A DNA stretch of 38,608 bases from Caloramator proteoclasticus DSM 10124. Its GTDB lineage: Bacteria; Bacillota; Clostridia; Clostridiales; Caloramatoraceae. The notes below the pieces were generated by a model. It searched no databases. It was not told the DNA's origin and worked only from the letters and a program-made list of their open reading frames with translations. Below are positions 7,414 through 14,969 of this stretch, one piece after another. The position numbers and the translations under genes were made by a program. Where the stretch lies: the NCBI RefSeq assembly GCF_900129265.1, contig NZ_FQVG01000020.1, positions 1 through 38,608 on the forward strand. Reading direction: 5' to 3'. The number at the start of each line of letters is the position of its first letter. Within the stretch, counting starts at the first letter, position 1.

Positions 7414-10047
7414 TTAGTTTCTTGGATTTTTAACTTGAGCTTGTGCTGCAGCTAATCTTGCAATTGGAACTCTAAATGGTGAACATGATACATAGTTTAG
7501 ACCAACATTGTGGCAGAATTCAACTGAAGATGGTTCACCACCATGTTCTCCGCATATACCAAGTTTAATATCTGGTCTAGTTTGCTTACCTAACTCACAA
7601 GCCATTTTTACAAGCTTACCTACACCTGTTTGATCGAGCTTTTGGAATGGATCATACTCAAATATTTTCTTATCATAGTAGTCTTTCAAGAATTTACCTG
7701 CATCGTCTCTTGAGAAACCAAAAGTCATTTGTGTTAAATCATTAGTACCAAATGAGAAGAATTCAGCTTCCTTTGCAATTTCATCTGCAGTTAAAGCAGC
7801 TCTTGGAATTTCAATCATAGTACCAACTTTATATTCTAATTCTATATTGGAATTCCTTATTATTTCATCTGCTACCTTAACTATTATATCTTTAACATAT
7901 TTTAATTCTTTTACTTCACCTACAAGTGGTATCATTATTTCTGGTACAATATTATAACCTAATCTCTTTTTAACATCTATAGCAGCCTCAATAATTGCTC
8001 TTGTTTGCATTTCAGCAATTTCTGGGTATGTAACTGCTAATCTACAACCTCTATGACCAAGCATTGGATTAAATTCCTTTAAGCTATCAACAGTTGCCTT
8101 TAATTCTTCATAGGAAATTCCCATTGTATTTGCAAGTTCTCTAATATCTTCATCTTCCTGAGGTAAGAATTCATGTAATGGTGGATCTAACAATCTAATA
8201 GTAACAGGTCTATCTTGCATTTCTTCATATATACCAATAAAATCTTGCCTTTGCATTGGTAGTAACTTATCTAATGCTTTTCTTCTTTGTTCCTCTGTCT
8301 TTGCAACTATCATCTCTCTAACAGCTGGTATTCTATCTTCATCAAAGAACATATGTTCTGTTCTACAAAGACCAATGCCTTCAGCACCAAATTTAACAGC
8401 TTGTGCAGCATCCCTTGGAGTATCAGCATTTGTTCTAACCTTAAGTTTTCTTATACTATCAGCCCATTCCATAAAAGTACCAAAATATCCTGATATTTCT
8501 GGTTCTACTGTCTTAATTTTTTGACCATAAACCTTTCCTGTGCTTCCATCTATTGATATATAATCTCCTTCTTTTATAACAATGTCCTGTACTGTAAAAT
8601 ATTTTCCTTCTTCATTTATCTTTATTTCACCACAACCTGCAACACAGCACTTACCCATTCCTCTTGCAACAACAGCAGCGTGTGATGTCATACCTCCTCT
8701 TGCAGTTAAAATACCTTCAGCTGCAACCATACCTTCGATGTCTTCTGGTGAAGTTTCGGTTCTAACTAAAATTACCCTCTCACCTTGCTGTCTTTTTAAT
8801 TTTGCTTCTTCAGCAGTAAAATAGACTTTTCCACAAGCTGCACCTGGTGATGCTGGTAAGCCCTTTGCTATTTCCTTAGCATTCTTTAATTCATTCTGAT
8901 CAAACATTGGATGTAATAATTGATCAAGCTGTTTTGGTTCAACCTTAAGGATTGCCTCCTCTTTTGTTATTAAACCTTCTTCAACCATTTCAACAGCAAT
9001 TCTTAGAGCGGCTTGAGCTGTTCTCTTTCCATTTCTTGTTTGTAGGAAGTAAAGCTTACCTTGTTCTATTGTAAATTCCATATCCTGCATATCTTTGTAG
9101 TGTTTTTCAAGTATATTTGCTATTCTAATAAATTCATCATAGCAATCTGGCATTACTTCTTTTAATGTTTCTATGCTTTGTGGTGTTCTTATACCTGCAA
9201 CAACATCTTCACCTTGTGCATTCATTAGGAATTCTCCAAATATTTTGTTTTCACCTGTAGATGGATTTCTTGTAAATGCAACACCTGTACCTGATGTTTC
9301 ACCCATATTACCAAAGACCATCATTTGTACATTAACAGCTGTTCCCCAATCTCCTGGTATATCATTTAATTTTCTATATACTATAGCTCTTGGATTATTC
9401 CAAGAACGGAATACTGCCTTTACCGCTTCTAATAATTGTACTTTTGGATCCTTTGGAAATTCTTCTCCCTTTTCTTTTCTATATAGTTCCTTATATCTTC
9501 TAACAACTTCTTTTAAATTTTCAGCAGTCAAATCAGTATCATATTTTGCATTATTTTCTTCTTTAACTTCATCTAAAATATTTTCAAATAAGTTCTTATC
9601 TATTTGCATTACAACATCACTAAACATTTGAATAAATCTTCTATAACTGTCATATGCAAATCTTTCATTATTTGTTAGCTTAGATAGGCCTTCTACAGTT
9701 TCATCGTTTAATCCTAAGTTTAATATAGTATCCATCATTCCAGGCATTGATGCTCTTGCTCCTGATCTTACTGATACAAGTAATGGATTTGATGGATCAC
9801 CAAACTTTTTACCTGTAATATCCTCTAATTTCTTTAAGTGTTCAAAAATTTGTTCTACAATATCTTCCCCTACTACCTGACCATCTTCATAATACCTCGT
9901 ACAAGCCTCTGTTGTTACAGTAAAGCCTTGTGGTACAGGTAAACCGATGTTTGTCATTTCAGCCAGATTTGCACCTTTACCTCCCAATAAATTCTTCATA
10001 CTTGCGTTACCTTCACTAAAAAGGTAAACATACTTTTTTTGACTCAT
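7414..10047 (-). CDS. ppdK: Pyruvate, phosphate dikinase
   Basis: Interconverts pyruvate + ATP + Pi and phosphoenolpyruvate + AMP + PPi. In clostridia it serves PPi-linked glycolysis or gluconeogenesis. Domains run in order: N-terminal ATP-grasp ([35 protein letters not shown]), central phosphohistidine domain ([16 protein letters not shown], with the catalytic His near residue 450), and C-terminal PEP/pyruvate barrel ([36 protein letters not shown]). Length is 877, full size. I reject the in-frame codon at 10125: ATG 10047 has AGGGGG upstream and gives the family start [10 protein letters not shown]. It lies directly downstream of the CcpN-like repressor, suggesting local control. No PPDK regulatory protein gene (DUF299) is next to it here. 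Confidence 0.97.
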   Translation of the reverse strand: MSQKKYVYLFSEGNASMKNLLGGKGANLAEMTNIGLPVPQGFTVTTEACTRYYEDGQVVGEDIVEQIFEHLKKLEDITGKKFGDPSNPLLVSVRSGARASMPGMMDTILNLGLNDETVEGLSKLTNNERFAYDSYRRFIQMFSDVVMQIDKNLFENILDEVKEENNAKYDTDLTAENLKEVVRRYKELYRKEKGEEFPKDPKVQLLEAVKAVFRSWNNPRAIVYRKLNDIPGDWGTAVNVQMMVFGNMGETSGTGVAFTRNPSTGENKIFGEFLMNAQGEDVVAGIRTPQSIETLKEVMPDCYDEFIRIANILEKHYKDMQDMEFTIEQGKLYFLQTRNGKRTAQAALRIAVEMVEEGLITKEEAILKVEPKQLDQLLHPMFDQNELKNAKEIAKGLPASPGAACGKVYFTAEEAKLKRQQGERVILVRTETSPEDIEGMVAAEGILTARGGMTSHAAVVARGMGKCCVAGCGEIKINEEGKYFTVQDIVIKEGDYISIDGSTGKVYGQKIKTVEPEISGYFGTFMEWADSIRKLKVRTNADTPRDAAQAVKFGAEGIGLCRTEHMFFDEDRIPAVREMIVAKTEEQRRKALDKLLPMQRQDFIGIYEEMQDRPVTIRLLDPPLHEFLPQEDEDIRELANTMGISYEELKATVDSLKEFNPMLGHRGCRLAVTYPEIAEMQTRAIIEAAIDVKKRLGYNIVPEIMIPLVGEVKELKYVKDIIVKVADEIIRNSNIELEYKVGTMIEIPRAALTADEIAKEAEFFSFGTNDLTQMTFGFSRDDAGKFLKDYYDKKIFEYDPFQKLDQTGVGKLVKMACELGKQTRPDIKLGICGEHGGEPSSVEFCHNVGLNYVSCSPFRVPIARLAAAQAQVKNPRN

Positions 10048-10104
10048 GTTGATAACCCCCTGTCTTTGTTGCTTTATATTAATTAAATTTGTACCAAACC
10101 CTAT

Positions 10105-10121
10105 GGGACAAATTATGTCCC
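10105..10121. promoter_or_regulatory. Palindrome in the ppdK leader
   Basis: GGGACA-AATTA-TGTCCC is a perfect 6+6 inverted repeat in the roughly 94-base gap between the repressor stop and the ppdK start. It has no U-run, so it is not a typical terminator. It could be an operator or a small leader hairpin. Confidence 0.4.
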
Positions 10122-10141
10122 GCATCCTTATGAAAACCCCT

Positions 10142-10786
10142 TTATCTTCCTTCCCCTAATCTAACAAAAAGCTTAGTTATATTTGTTTTAGATACTTTTC
10201 CTGTGATTTTATATAATTCCTTACCATCTTCTTGTATAACCTTTTCTACAACCGGTAAACTATCTACTTCGTGTTCAATTATTTTCTTTGCTGCATCAAA
10301 TGCAAGATCATCATCTGTAACTGTTATTATGTTAGGCATTCTTGTCATAATTATTCCAACAGGAACTTTATGCATATCTGAATTTCCCATTGCTATTTTT
10401 AAGAAATCCTTTCTTGAAACTGCCCCTGTTAGATAACCATTATTAACAATAAAAATTGTACCTGCGTCATTTAAGAACAATTGAACAATTGCATCATATA
10501 TTGTTGTATCTTCTGTTACAATTGCTGGTTTAGATTTTATCTCTGACACTTTTATATCTTTTATTGCCTCAAAAATTAAGCTATTATTGCTTCTTTTTGA
10601 ATATAAATAACCTACTTTAGGTCTAGCCTCAAGAATACCTGTCATTGTTAGAATTGCTAAATCTGGTCTTAGTGCTGCCCTTGTAACATTTAACATTTCA
10701 GCAAGCTTTTCACTTGTTATTGGTTGATTTTTTTTCACTAATTCAATTATTTCTTCTTGTCTTTTTGTTAGTTTAATAGTAATCAC
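10142..10786 (-). CDS. ccpN: CcpN-like transcriptional repressor (HTH + tandem CBS)
   Basis: A 214-residue protein with an N-terminal helix-turn-helix ([14 protein letters not shown], then [18 protein letters not shown]) and two CBS domains (around residues 75-140 and 145-205). This is the architecture of B. subtilis CcpN (YqzB), which represses gluconeogenic genes and senses nucleotides. Its position upstream of ppdK supports a role in the PEP/pyruvate step. An ATG at 10816 would start only a few bases after the predicted transcription start and would read through the operator. GTG 10786 gives [10 protein letters not shown], which matches how CcpN proteins begin as I recall them. ATT at 10777 is a remote alternative. 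The gene is probably autoregulated. Confidence 0.9.
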   Translation of the reverse strand: MITIKLTKRQEEIIELVKKNQPITSEKLAEMLNVTRAALRPDLAILTMTGILEARPKVGYLYSKRSNNSLIFEAIKDIKVSEIKSKPAIVTEDTTIYDAIVQLFLNDAGTIFIVNNGYLTGAVSRKDFLKIAMGNSDMHKVPVGIIMTRMPNIITVTDDDLAFDAAKKIIEHEVDSLPVVEKVIQEDGKELYKITGKVSKTNITKLFVRLGEGR

Positions 10787-10788
10787 CC

Positions 10789-10849
10789 TCTCTGCATTTA
10801 TTATGCATAAATACATCTAATATTATATATTATTATATAAATGCAGAGA
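10789..10849. promoter_or_regulatory. Candidate operator: 13-bp inverted repeat flanking a central palindrome
   Basis: TCTCTGCATTTAT (10789-10801) is repeated perfectly inverted at 10837-10849. Between them is the palindrome TTATGCATAA (10801-10810), whose TGCAT core matches the arms. The right arm fills the spacer of the promoter at 10832-10860 and the left arm abuts the GTG start. This layout suits negative autoregulation of the repressor. Confidence 0.6.
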
Positions 10850-10860
10850 AATAATTACAA
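10832..10860 (-). promoter_or_regulatory. Sigma-A promoter of the ccpN-like gene
   Basis: TTGTAA (10860-10855), a 17-base spacer, TATAAT (10837-10832). Transcription should begin near 10825. The inverted-repeat arm occupies the spacer. The rest of 10861-11001 is AT-rich with a weaker candidate (TTGCAA-N16-TAAAAT) further upstream and no gene. Confidence 0.6.
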
Positions 10861-11001
10861 TATATTTTATATAAAAACAACAAATTGTAATAATTTTTTG
10901 TACATTTTTTATTTTATTTAATTTCTGGTATTTATGTATATTTAATCTTTTATGTATATTTTATCACTATTTCTAAATTTTGCAATAGTATATAATGTCA
11001 A

Positions 11002-11036
11002 AAAATTTGAATAAGTCAGAATTAACTGACTTATTC
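11002..11036 (-). terminator. Terminator after the DUF4342 gene
   Basis: On minus, GAATAAGTCAG (11036-11026), loop TTAATT, CTGACTTATTC (11019-11009), then AAATTTTTTG. The 11-bp perfect stem includes the stop codon of the upstream gene. It ends the cdd-era-recO-DUF4342 run. Confidence 0.85.
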
Positions 11037-11576
11037 CTTCTTTTTATTTAATTCCTTCGCAAATTCCTCTATTTTTTCCTCTACATCTGACTTTAAATTT
11101 GTTGTATTTTCCTTTATATCACTGACTTTTTCTTGTATAGTACCCTTAACTTCGTCATATTTTTCTTTAATAATATCATTAATTATTTCAACATTTCCAT
11201 TTGGTCTTTCTATTTCAAGTGAAACCTTTGTTGCAATTGCAGCGATAGCACCGATTACTAAAAGATATGGATTGAGTAATGATAATGCACCTGCTGCAAC
11301 TCCAGCATTCACTGGTATATCAACTAAAACCCTTGAATCCTTTTTAACTTTTATTCTTGTTACATTACCTTTTTTAATTATTTCTTTTATTGTTTCAGTT
11401 AATTCATTACTTACTTCTACAACATTTTGTGTAAATGTTTTTTGCTTTGATTCTAATTCAATTAGAGCATCAATTAAATTACCATTGTTTTTTTGTAATA
11501 TTTCTTTTGCTTCTGAATAACTAACATTTGCACGTTGTCTTAGTATATCAATTTTCTCTAATGTAATTTCTTCCAT
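11031..11576 (-). CDS. DUF4342-like protein with UBA-like N-terminus
   Basis: A 181-residue protein of unknown function. Residues 1-45 (VSYSEAKEILQKNNGNLIDALIELE) look like a UBA/EF-Ts-type three-helix domain. The middle (about 70-125) has a basic strand-like region (RIKVKKDSRVLVDIPVNAG) and a hydrophobic Ala/Gly-rich stretch (AGALSLLNPYLLVIGAIAAIA) that could touch or cross the membrane. The C-terminal 55 residues are charged and coiled-coil-like (EKVSDIKENT, VEEKIEEFAKE). The family recalls clostridial DUF4342 proteins. It lies 11 bases after recO with AGGAGAT before ATG 11576, is the last gene of the operon, and carries the terminator over its stop. Confidence 0.8.
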   Translation of the reverse strand: MEEITLEKIDILRQRANVSYSEAKEILQKNNGNLIDALIELESKQKTFTQNVVEVSNELTETIKEIIKKGNVTRIKVKKDSRVLVDIPVNAGVAAGALSLLNPYLLVIGAIAAIATKVSLEIERPNGNVEIINDIIKEKYDEVKGTIQEKVSDIKENTTNLKSDVEEKIEEFAKELNKKKE

Positions 11577-11587
11577 ACAACCATCTC

Positions 11588-12325
11588 CTAAAAAATATTT
11601 TTTATAAATTCAACTGTATTTAGTTTTATTGATAAGTGGTAGTTAATGTACTTATCTAAAATATCATCTATTAAATTTAATGTTCCTTTATCATAATATA
11701 TTTTACCCAATTCTTCTAATTTTATATTCCTTATTTGTATTAATAATTCTATTACTTTTTTATTAAGCTTATTCCCTTTTTCAGTATTGCAATTATTGCA
11801 TATAAGTCCGCCTTCAATAATATTGAAATATGCTTCATCTAATGTTTTTCTACCACATTTAATACATTTTAAGACTTGAGGAGTATATCCAAGTAAAGAA
11901 ATTAATTTAAAATCAAATGTCACTTTTAGGAGATAGTTATCAACATTACCATCTTCTAATATGTATAGAGTTTTTAATAAAAGTGCCAATATATAAACAT
12001 TTTTATTTTCACTTTCAATTGATTTATCAATGAATTCTAAAAAATATGTTCCTATCATCAATTTTTTATAGTCATTTAAAAGTGTCTGAAATGAATTATT
12101 GAGACTACCTGAACTTAATACATACATATCCTTACTTTTACTTAATAAAAATTCCCCAAAACAAAACTGTTGAGTTAAATGAAGTTGCTTACTTTTTGTT
12201 CTTCTTGCCCCATTACATAAGACATCGATTTTTCCAAATTTATCCGAAAAAATAGTGATGATTTTGTCATAATCACTATAGTTCCGTGTCTTTAGAACAA
12301 CTCCTTGAACTTTGTGTATTGACAA
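11588..12325 (-). CDS. recO: DNA repair protein RecO
   Basis: RecO loads RecA in the RecFOR pathway by annealing and displacing SSB-coated DNA. The N-terminal OB fold shows VQGVVLKTRNYSDYDKIITIF, and the helical C-terminal half contains a four-cysteine zinc site (CIKCG, then CNNC near residue 170). Length is about 245, normal. GTG and ATG codons at 12334 and 12331 lie in or too close to AAAGGAG. TTG 12325, eight bases from AGGAG, is my preferred start, giving MSIHKVQGVVLK; this choice is uncertain by a few residues. It lies 18 bases after era, a conserved pair. Confidence 0.93.
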   Translation of the reverse strand: MSIHKVQGVVLKTRNYSDYDKIITIFSDKFGKIDVLCNGARRTKSKQLHLTQQFCFGEFLLSKSKDMYVLSSGSLNNSFQTLLNDYKKLMIGTYFLEFIDKSIESENKNVYILALLLKTLYILEDGNVDNYLLKVTFDFKLISLLGYTPQVLKCIKCGRKTLDEAYFNIIEGGLICNNCNTEKGNKLNKKVIELLIQIRNIKLEELGKIYYDKGTLNLIDDILDKYINYHLSIKLNTVEFIKNIF

Positions 12326-12343
12326 AACCATCACTCCTTTTTT

Positions 12344-13237
12344 TTATTTATATCCCAAACTCTTTAGTATAGAATCACTGTCTCTCCAATCCTTCTTAAC
12401 CTTTACCCATAATTCTAAATATACACTAGATCCTAAAAACCTTTCTATTTCTATTCTTGCACTCTGACCTATTTTTTTGAGCATTTGTCCACCCTTACCT
12501 ATTATTATAGCCTTATGTGAATCTTTTTCGCAATAGATTGTTGCGTTGATATTAATACAATTTTTATCTTTATCCTCCTTCATAGTAACTATTTCTACTG
12601 CAGTACCATGGGGTACTTCTTCTTGTAAGTTGTGTAAAAGTTTTTCTCTTATTATTTCCGCTACAACAAATCTTTCAGGTTGATCTGTAATCATATCATC
12701 TGGGAAATATTTTGGACCATAGGGTAAGTTATTAACAATAACTTTAATAAGTTCATCTATATTTTTTTGTTTAAGAGCTGATATAGGCACAACTTCATCA
12801 AAAGCAAAATAGTTATAATATGTATCAATTGTCTTTGCTATCTTTTCTTTACTAACAGTATCAACCTTATTTATAACTAAAATTTTTCTTGAATTTGAAT
12901 TTTTTATTTGATCAATTATATACTTATCACCAATATTAAGTTCCTCTTCAGGAGTTGTTACAAAAACTACTACGTCAACTTGTGATAAAGTGCTTTGTGC
13001 AACTTTAACCATATATTCCCCTAATTTATGCTTAGGTTTGTGTAAACCTGGTGTATCCATAAAAACTATTTGGTAATTGTCTTTAGTTAAAATTGCTTGT
13101 ATTGTATTTCTTGTTGTTTGGGGCTTGTTAGAAGTAATAAGTAGTTTTTCTCCCATTATAGAATTAATTAAAGTTGATTTACCAACATTAGGTCTGCCAA
13201 CTATTGTAACATAACCTGACTTAAAATCATTATTCAT
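12344..13237 (-). CDS. era: GTPase Era
   Basis: Ras-like GTPase that binds 16S rRNA and assists 30S assembly. G1 is GRPNVGKST (residues 14-22), G3 DTPGLHKP, G4 NKVD, and G5 near PISALK. The C-terminal KH domain shows [14 protein letters not shown]. At 297 residues it is full length. ATG 13237 has AAAGGAG upstream inside the end of cdd, overlapping it by 8 bases, so the two are translationally coupled. The ybeY-dgkA-cdd-era order is conserved across Firmicutes and groups ribosome maturation genes. Confidence 0.97.
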   Translation of the reverse strand: MNNDFKSGYVTIVGRPNVGKSTLINSIMGEKLLITSNKPQTTRNTIQAILTKDNYQIVFMDTPGLHKPKHKLGEYMVKVAQSTLSQVDVVVFVTTPEEELNIGDKYIIDQIKNSNSRKILVINKVDTVSKEKIAKTIDTYYNYFAFDEVVPISALKQKNIDELIKVIVNNLPYGPKYFPDDMITDQPERFVVAEIIREKLLHNLQEEVPHGTAVEIVTMKEDKDKNCININATIYCEKDSHKAIIIGKGGQMLKKIGQSARIEIERFLGSSVYLELWVKVKKDWRDSDSILKSLGYK

Positions 13238-13640
13238 TTAAATTGCTCCTTTCAATATCATCACTTGTAAAAGCAAATGGAAGTAATTCAGTAATTTTAT
13301 AAACTTTATATTCTCCATTTTTATTAGAACAAATAACCTCAATGTCTCTACTAAATTCTATAATCACTTGTCGGCATATTCCACAAGGATATGTATAATT
13401 TGAACTATCGCTAATAATAGCAATCTTTTCAAAATTTTTGTATCCTTCAGATACAGCCTTGAAAATTGCAGTTCTTTCTGCACAATTAGTTGCTCCAAAG
13501 GTAGCATTTTCAATATTACAACCAGTAAAAACCTTACCATCAGATGTTAGTAATGCTGCACCAACTCTAAATTTAGAATGTGGAACATAAGCCTTTTCCA
13601 TTGCTTGTTTTGCTATTTCAACTAGGTTTTTATACTCCAT
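13230..13640 (-). CDS. cdd: Cytidine deaminase
   Basis: Converts cytidine/deoxycytidine to uridine/deoxyuridine in pyrimidine salvage. It is the small homotetrameric type (136 residues). Zinc ligands are C53 (in NCAERTAIF), C86 and C89 (PCGICRQ), with E55 as the proton shuttle. The substrate motif FRVGAALL and CNIENATFG are present. ATG 13640 follows GGAGGGGG. It is first in cdd-era-recO with a promoter at 13677-13704. Confidence 0.96.
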   Translation of the reverse strand: MEYKNLVEIAKQAMEKAYVPHSKFRVGAALLTSDGKVFTGCNIENATFGATNCAERTAIFKAVSEGYKNFEKIAIISDSSNYTYPCGICRQVIIEFSRDIEVICSNKNGEYKVYKITELLPFAFTSDDIERSNLNE

Positions 13641-13676
13641 TATTATTCCCCCTCCATTTTTACTGTAGGAATTATT

Positions 13677-13704
13677 ATTATATATAATTTTATGAAAAAT
13701 TCAA
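13677..13704 (-). promoter_or_regulatory. Sigma-A promoter upstream of cdd
   Basis: TTGAAT (13704-13699), a 16-base spacer, TATAAT (13682-13677), about 35 bases before the cdd start. It lets the cdd-era-recO block be expressed separately from the dgkA block. Confidence 0.55.
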
Positions 13705-13744
13705 TAGTTTTATCAAAAAAAATGTAATTTTATATAAACCTGCA

Positions 13745-13766
13745 ATATAAAAGGGCATTACCCTTA
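13745..13766 (-). terminator. Weak terminator after the dgkA/PAP2 gene
   Basis: On minus, AAGGG-TAATG-CCCTT (13765-13751), then TTATATTG. The stem is only 5 bp and overlaps the stop codon, so read-through is likely. Confidence 0.4.
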
Positions 13767-14462
13767 TGATAACAATTTAAATATAAAAATTGTTATCAAT
13801 ATTCCAAGCAATGCCCCAACAATAGTTTCATAAAGCGAATGTATTTTACCTTCTACTCTACTTTGAGCAACAAGAAAAGCTAAAAAATATACTAATGTGA
13901 TAATAAGTAAATCCTGAATAAATAATGATATTGCTGTTGCTGCTGCAAAGGCAAGTGCACTATGACCACTTGGCATACCTCCTTTTAGGGGAGTGCCTTC
14001 TCCATATATTGCCTTAATTATAACAGTTGCTATTATAACTAATATTAAGCAAATAAATACTACAGTAATATCAGACTGTTTGATTTTAAATAGAACAGTA
14101 TTTGATATTGGTTTTAACCTATCAAAAAATAATAAATAGCCAACAATAACAGCATTTATAGCTGATATCAAAACTGCTCCTGCTGCAACGTTTTTTGCTA
14201 TTTTGGCTAATGGATGATAATAATTAGCAGTTACATCTATTGTAGCTTCAATAGCTGTATTAATCATCTCCAACACAATAACTAATGTTATTGTAAAAAA
14301 CAAAATTAGTATTTCAAGTTTAGAAAAGTCAAAAAACAGGCTTAAAAACAGTACAAGTATTGCTGCTATAAGATGTATTTTCATATTTCTTTGAGTTTTT
14401 ATTGCATATATAATTCCTTCAATAGCATAGTTAAAACTGTCGGATATTTTTTTTAACTTCAT
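13764..14462 (-). CDS. DgkA-type lipid kinase fused to PAP2 phosphatase domain
   Basis: A 232-residue membrane protein with two domains. Residues 1-117 are the DgkA/undecaprenol kinase fold: basic amphipathic start, three membrane helices, catalytic EMINTAIE at 65-72. Residues 130-232 are a PAP2 phosphatase domain with PSGHS (164-168) and SRVEGKIHSLYE (201-212). The first PAP2 motif is divergent (K150...TP158, no Arg). In the kinase half, Q24 and N91 stand where E. coli DgkA has E28 and D95 (constant offset of 4), while E65, N68, E72 and K90 are kept. Kinase activity may therefore be altered; the phosphatase half could act on undecaprenyl-PP or related lipids. It starts 9 bases after ybeY, with AAGGTGA. 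Confidence 0.9.
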   Translation of the reverse strand: MKLKKISDSFNYAIEGIIYAIKTQRNMKIHLIAAILVLFLSLFFDFSKLEILILFFTITLVIVLEMINTAIEATIDVTANYYHPLAKIAKNVAAGAVLISAINAVIVGYLLFFDRLKPISNTVLFKIKQSDITVVFICLILVIIATVIIKAIYGEGTPLKGGMPSGHSALAFAAATAISLFIQDLLIITLVYFLAFLVAQSRVEGKIHSLYETIVGALLGILITIFIFKLLS

Positions 14463-14471
14463 ATTTTCACC

Positions 14472-14969
14472 TTACCTTGCAAGACCTATATTATTTAATA
14501 TCTCCTCTTCTTTTTGTCTCATTATTATCCTATCATTTTCTTCTTCGTGATCATATCCTAATAAATGCAGCATACTATGTACAACTAAAAAGGCCAATTC
14601 ACGTTCAAAGGAATGACCATATTCGACTGATTGTTCCTTTGCTTTTTCCAATGATATAATCATATCTCCTAATACAACAGCTCCACTTTCAGGATTTATA
14701 TCCTCTATGTCCACCTCAATTTCACCGTCTTCATAATATCCATCATCAAAATCTAACATTGGAAAAGATAAAACGTCCGTTTCTTTATCTATTCCTCTAA
14801 ATTGTTTATTAATTTCTTTTATTTCATTATTATCAGTTATTATTATGCTTAATTCATAGGGTTTATTAAAATTTTCGTATTTAATAGTGCCTTCTACAGC
14901 TTTACTAATCAATTTTTTCATTTCCTCTGTAAAATCAATTTTATTTTGTCTATTATCAATTTCAATCAT
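14472..14969 (-). CDS. ybeY: Endoribonuclease YbeY
   Basis: Zinc-dependent single-strand RNase involved in 16S rRNA 3' maturation and 70S quality control. The metal motif HSMLHLLGYDHEEEND (around residue 131) supplies three histidines; Ser replaces the usual Gly after the first His. NKQFRGIDKETDVLSFPM is the other family hallmark. Length is 165, normal. ATG 14969 follows AAAGGAGGAT and overlaps the pgpH end by 8 bases. The phoH-pgpH-ybeY-dgkA order is standard. Confidence 0.96.
   Translation of the reverse strand: MIEIDNRQNKIDFTEEMKKLISKAVEGTIKYENFNKPYELSIIITDNNEIKEINKQFRGIDKETDVLSFPMLDFDDGYYEDGEIEVDIEDINPESGAVVLGDMIISLEKAKEQSVEYGHSFERELAFLVVHSMLHLLGYDHEEENDRIIMRQKEEEILNNIGLAR

Noticed and set aside
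9173-9631. 152-residue open frame on plus inside ppdK
   Set aside because: It is antisense to a conserved, full-length ppdK, has no ribosome site, and its composition follows from the codon usage of the real gene.
10775-10777. ATT as start codon of the ccpN-like gene
   Set aside because: Spacing to GAGGG would suit it, but GTG 10786 gives an N-terminus that fits the family, and ATT starts are very rare.
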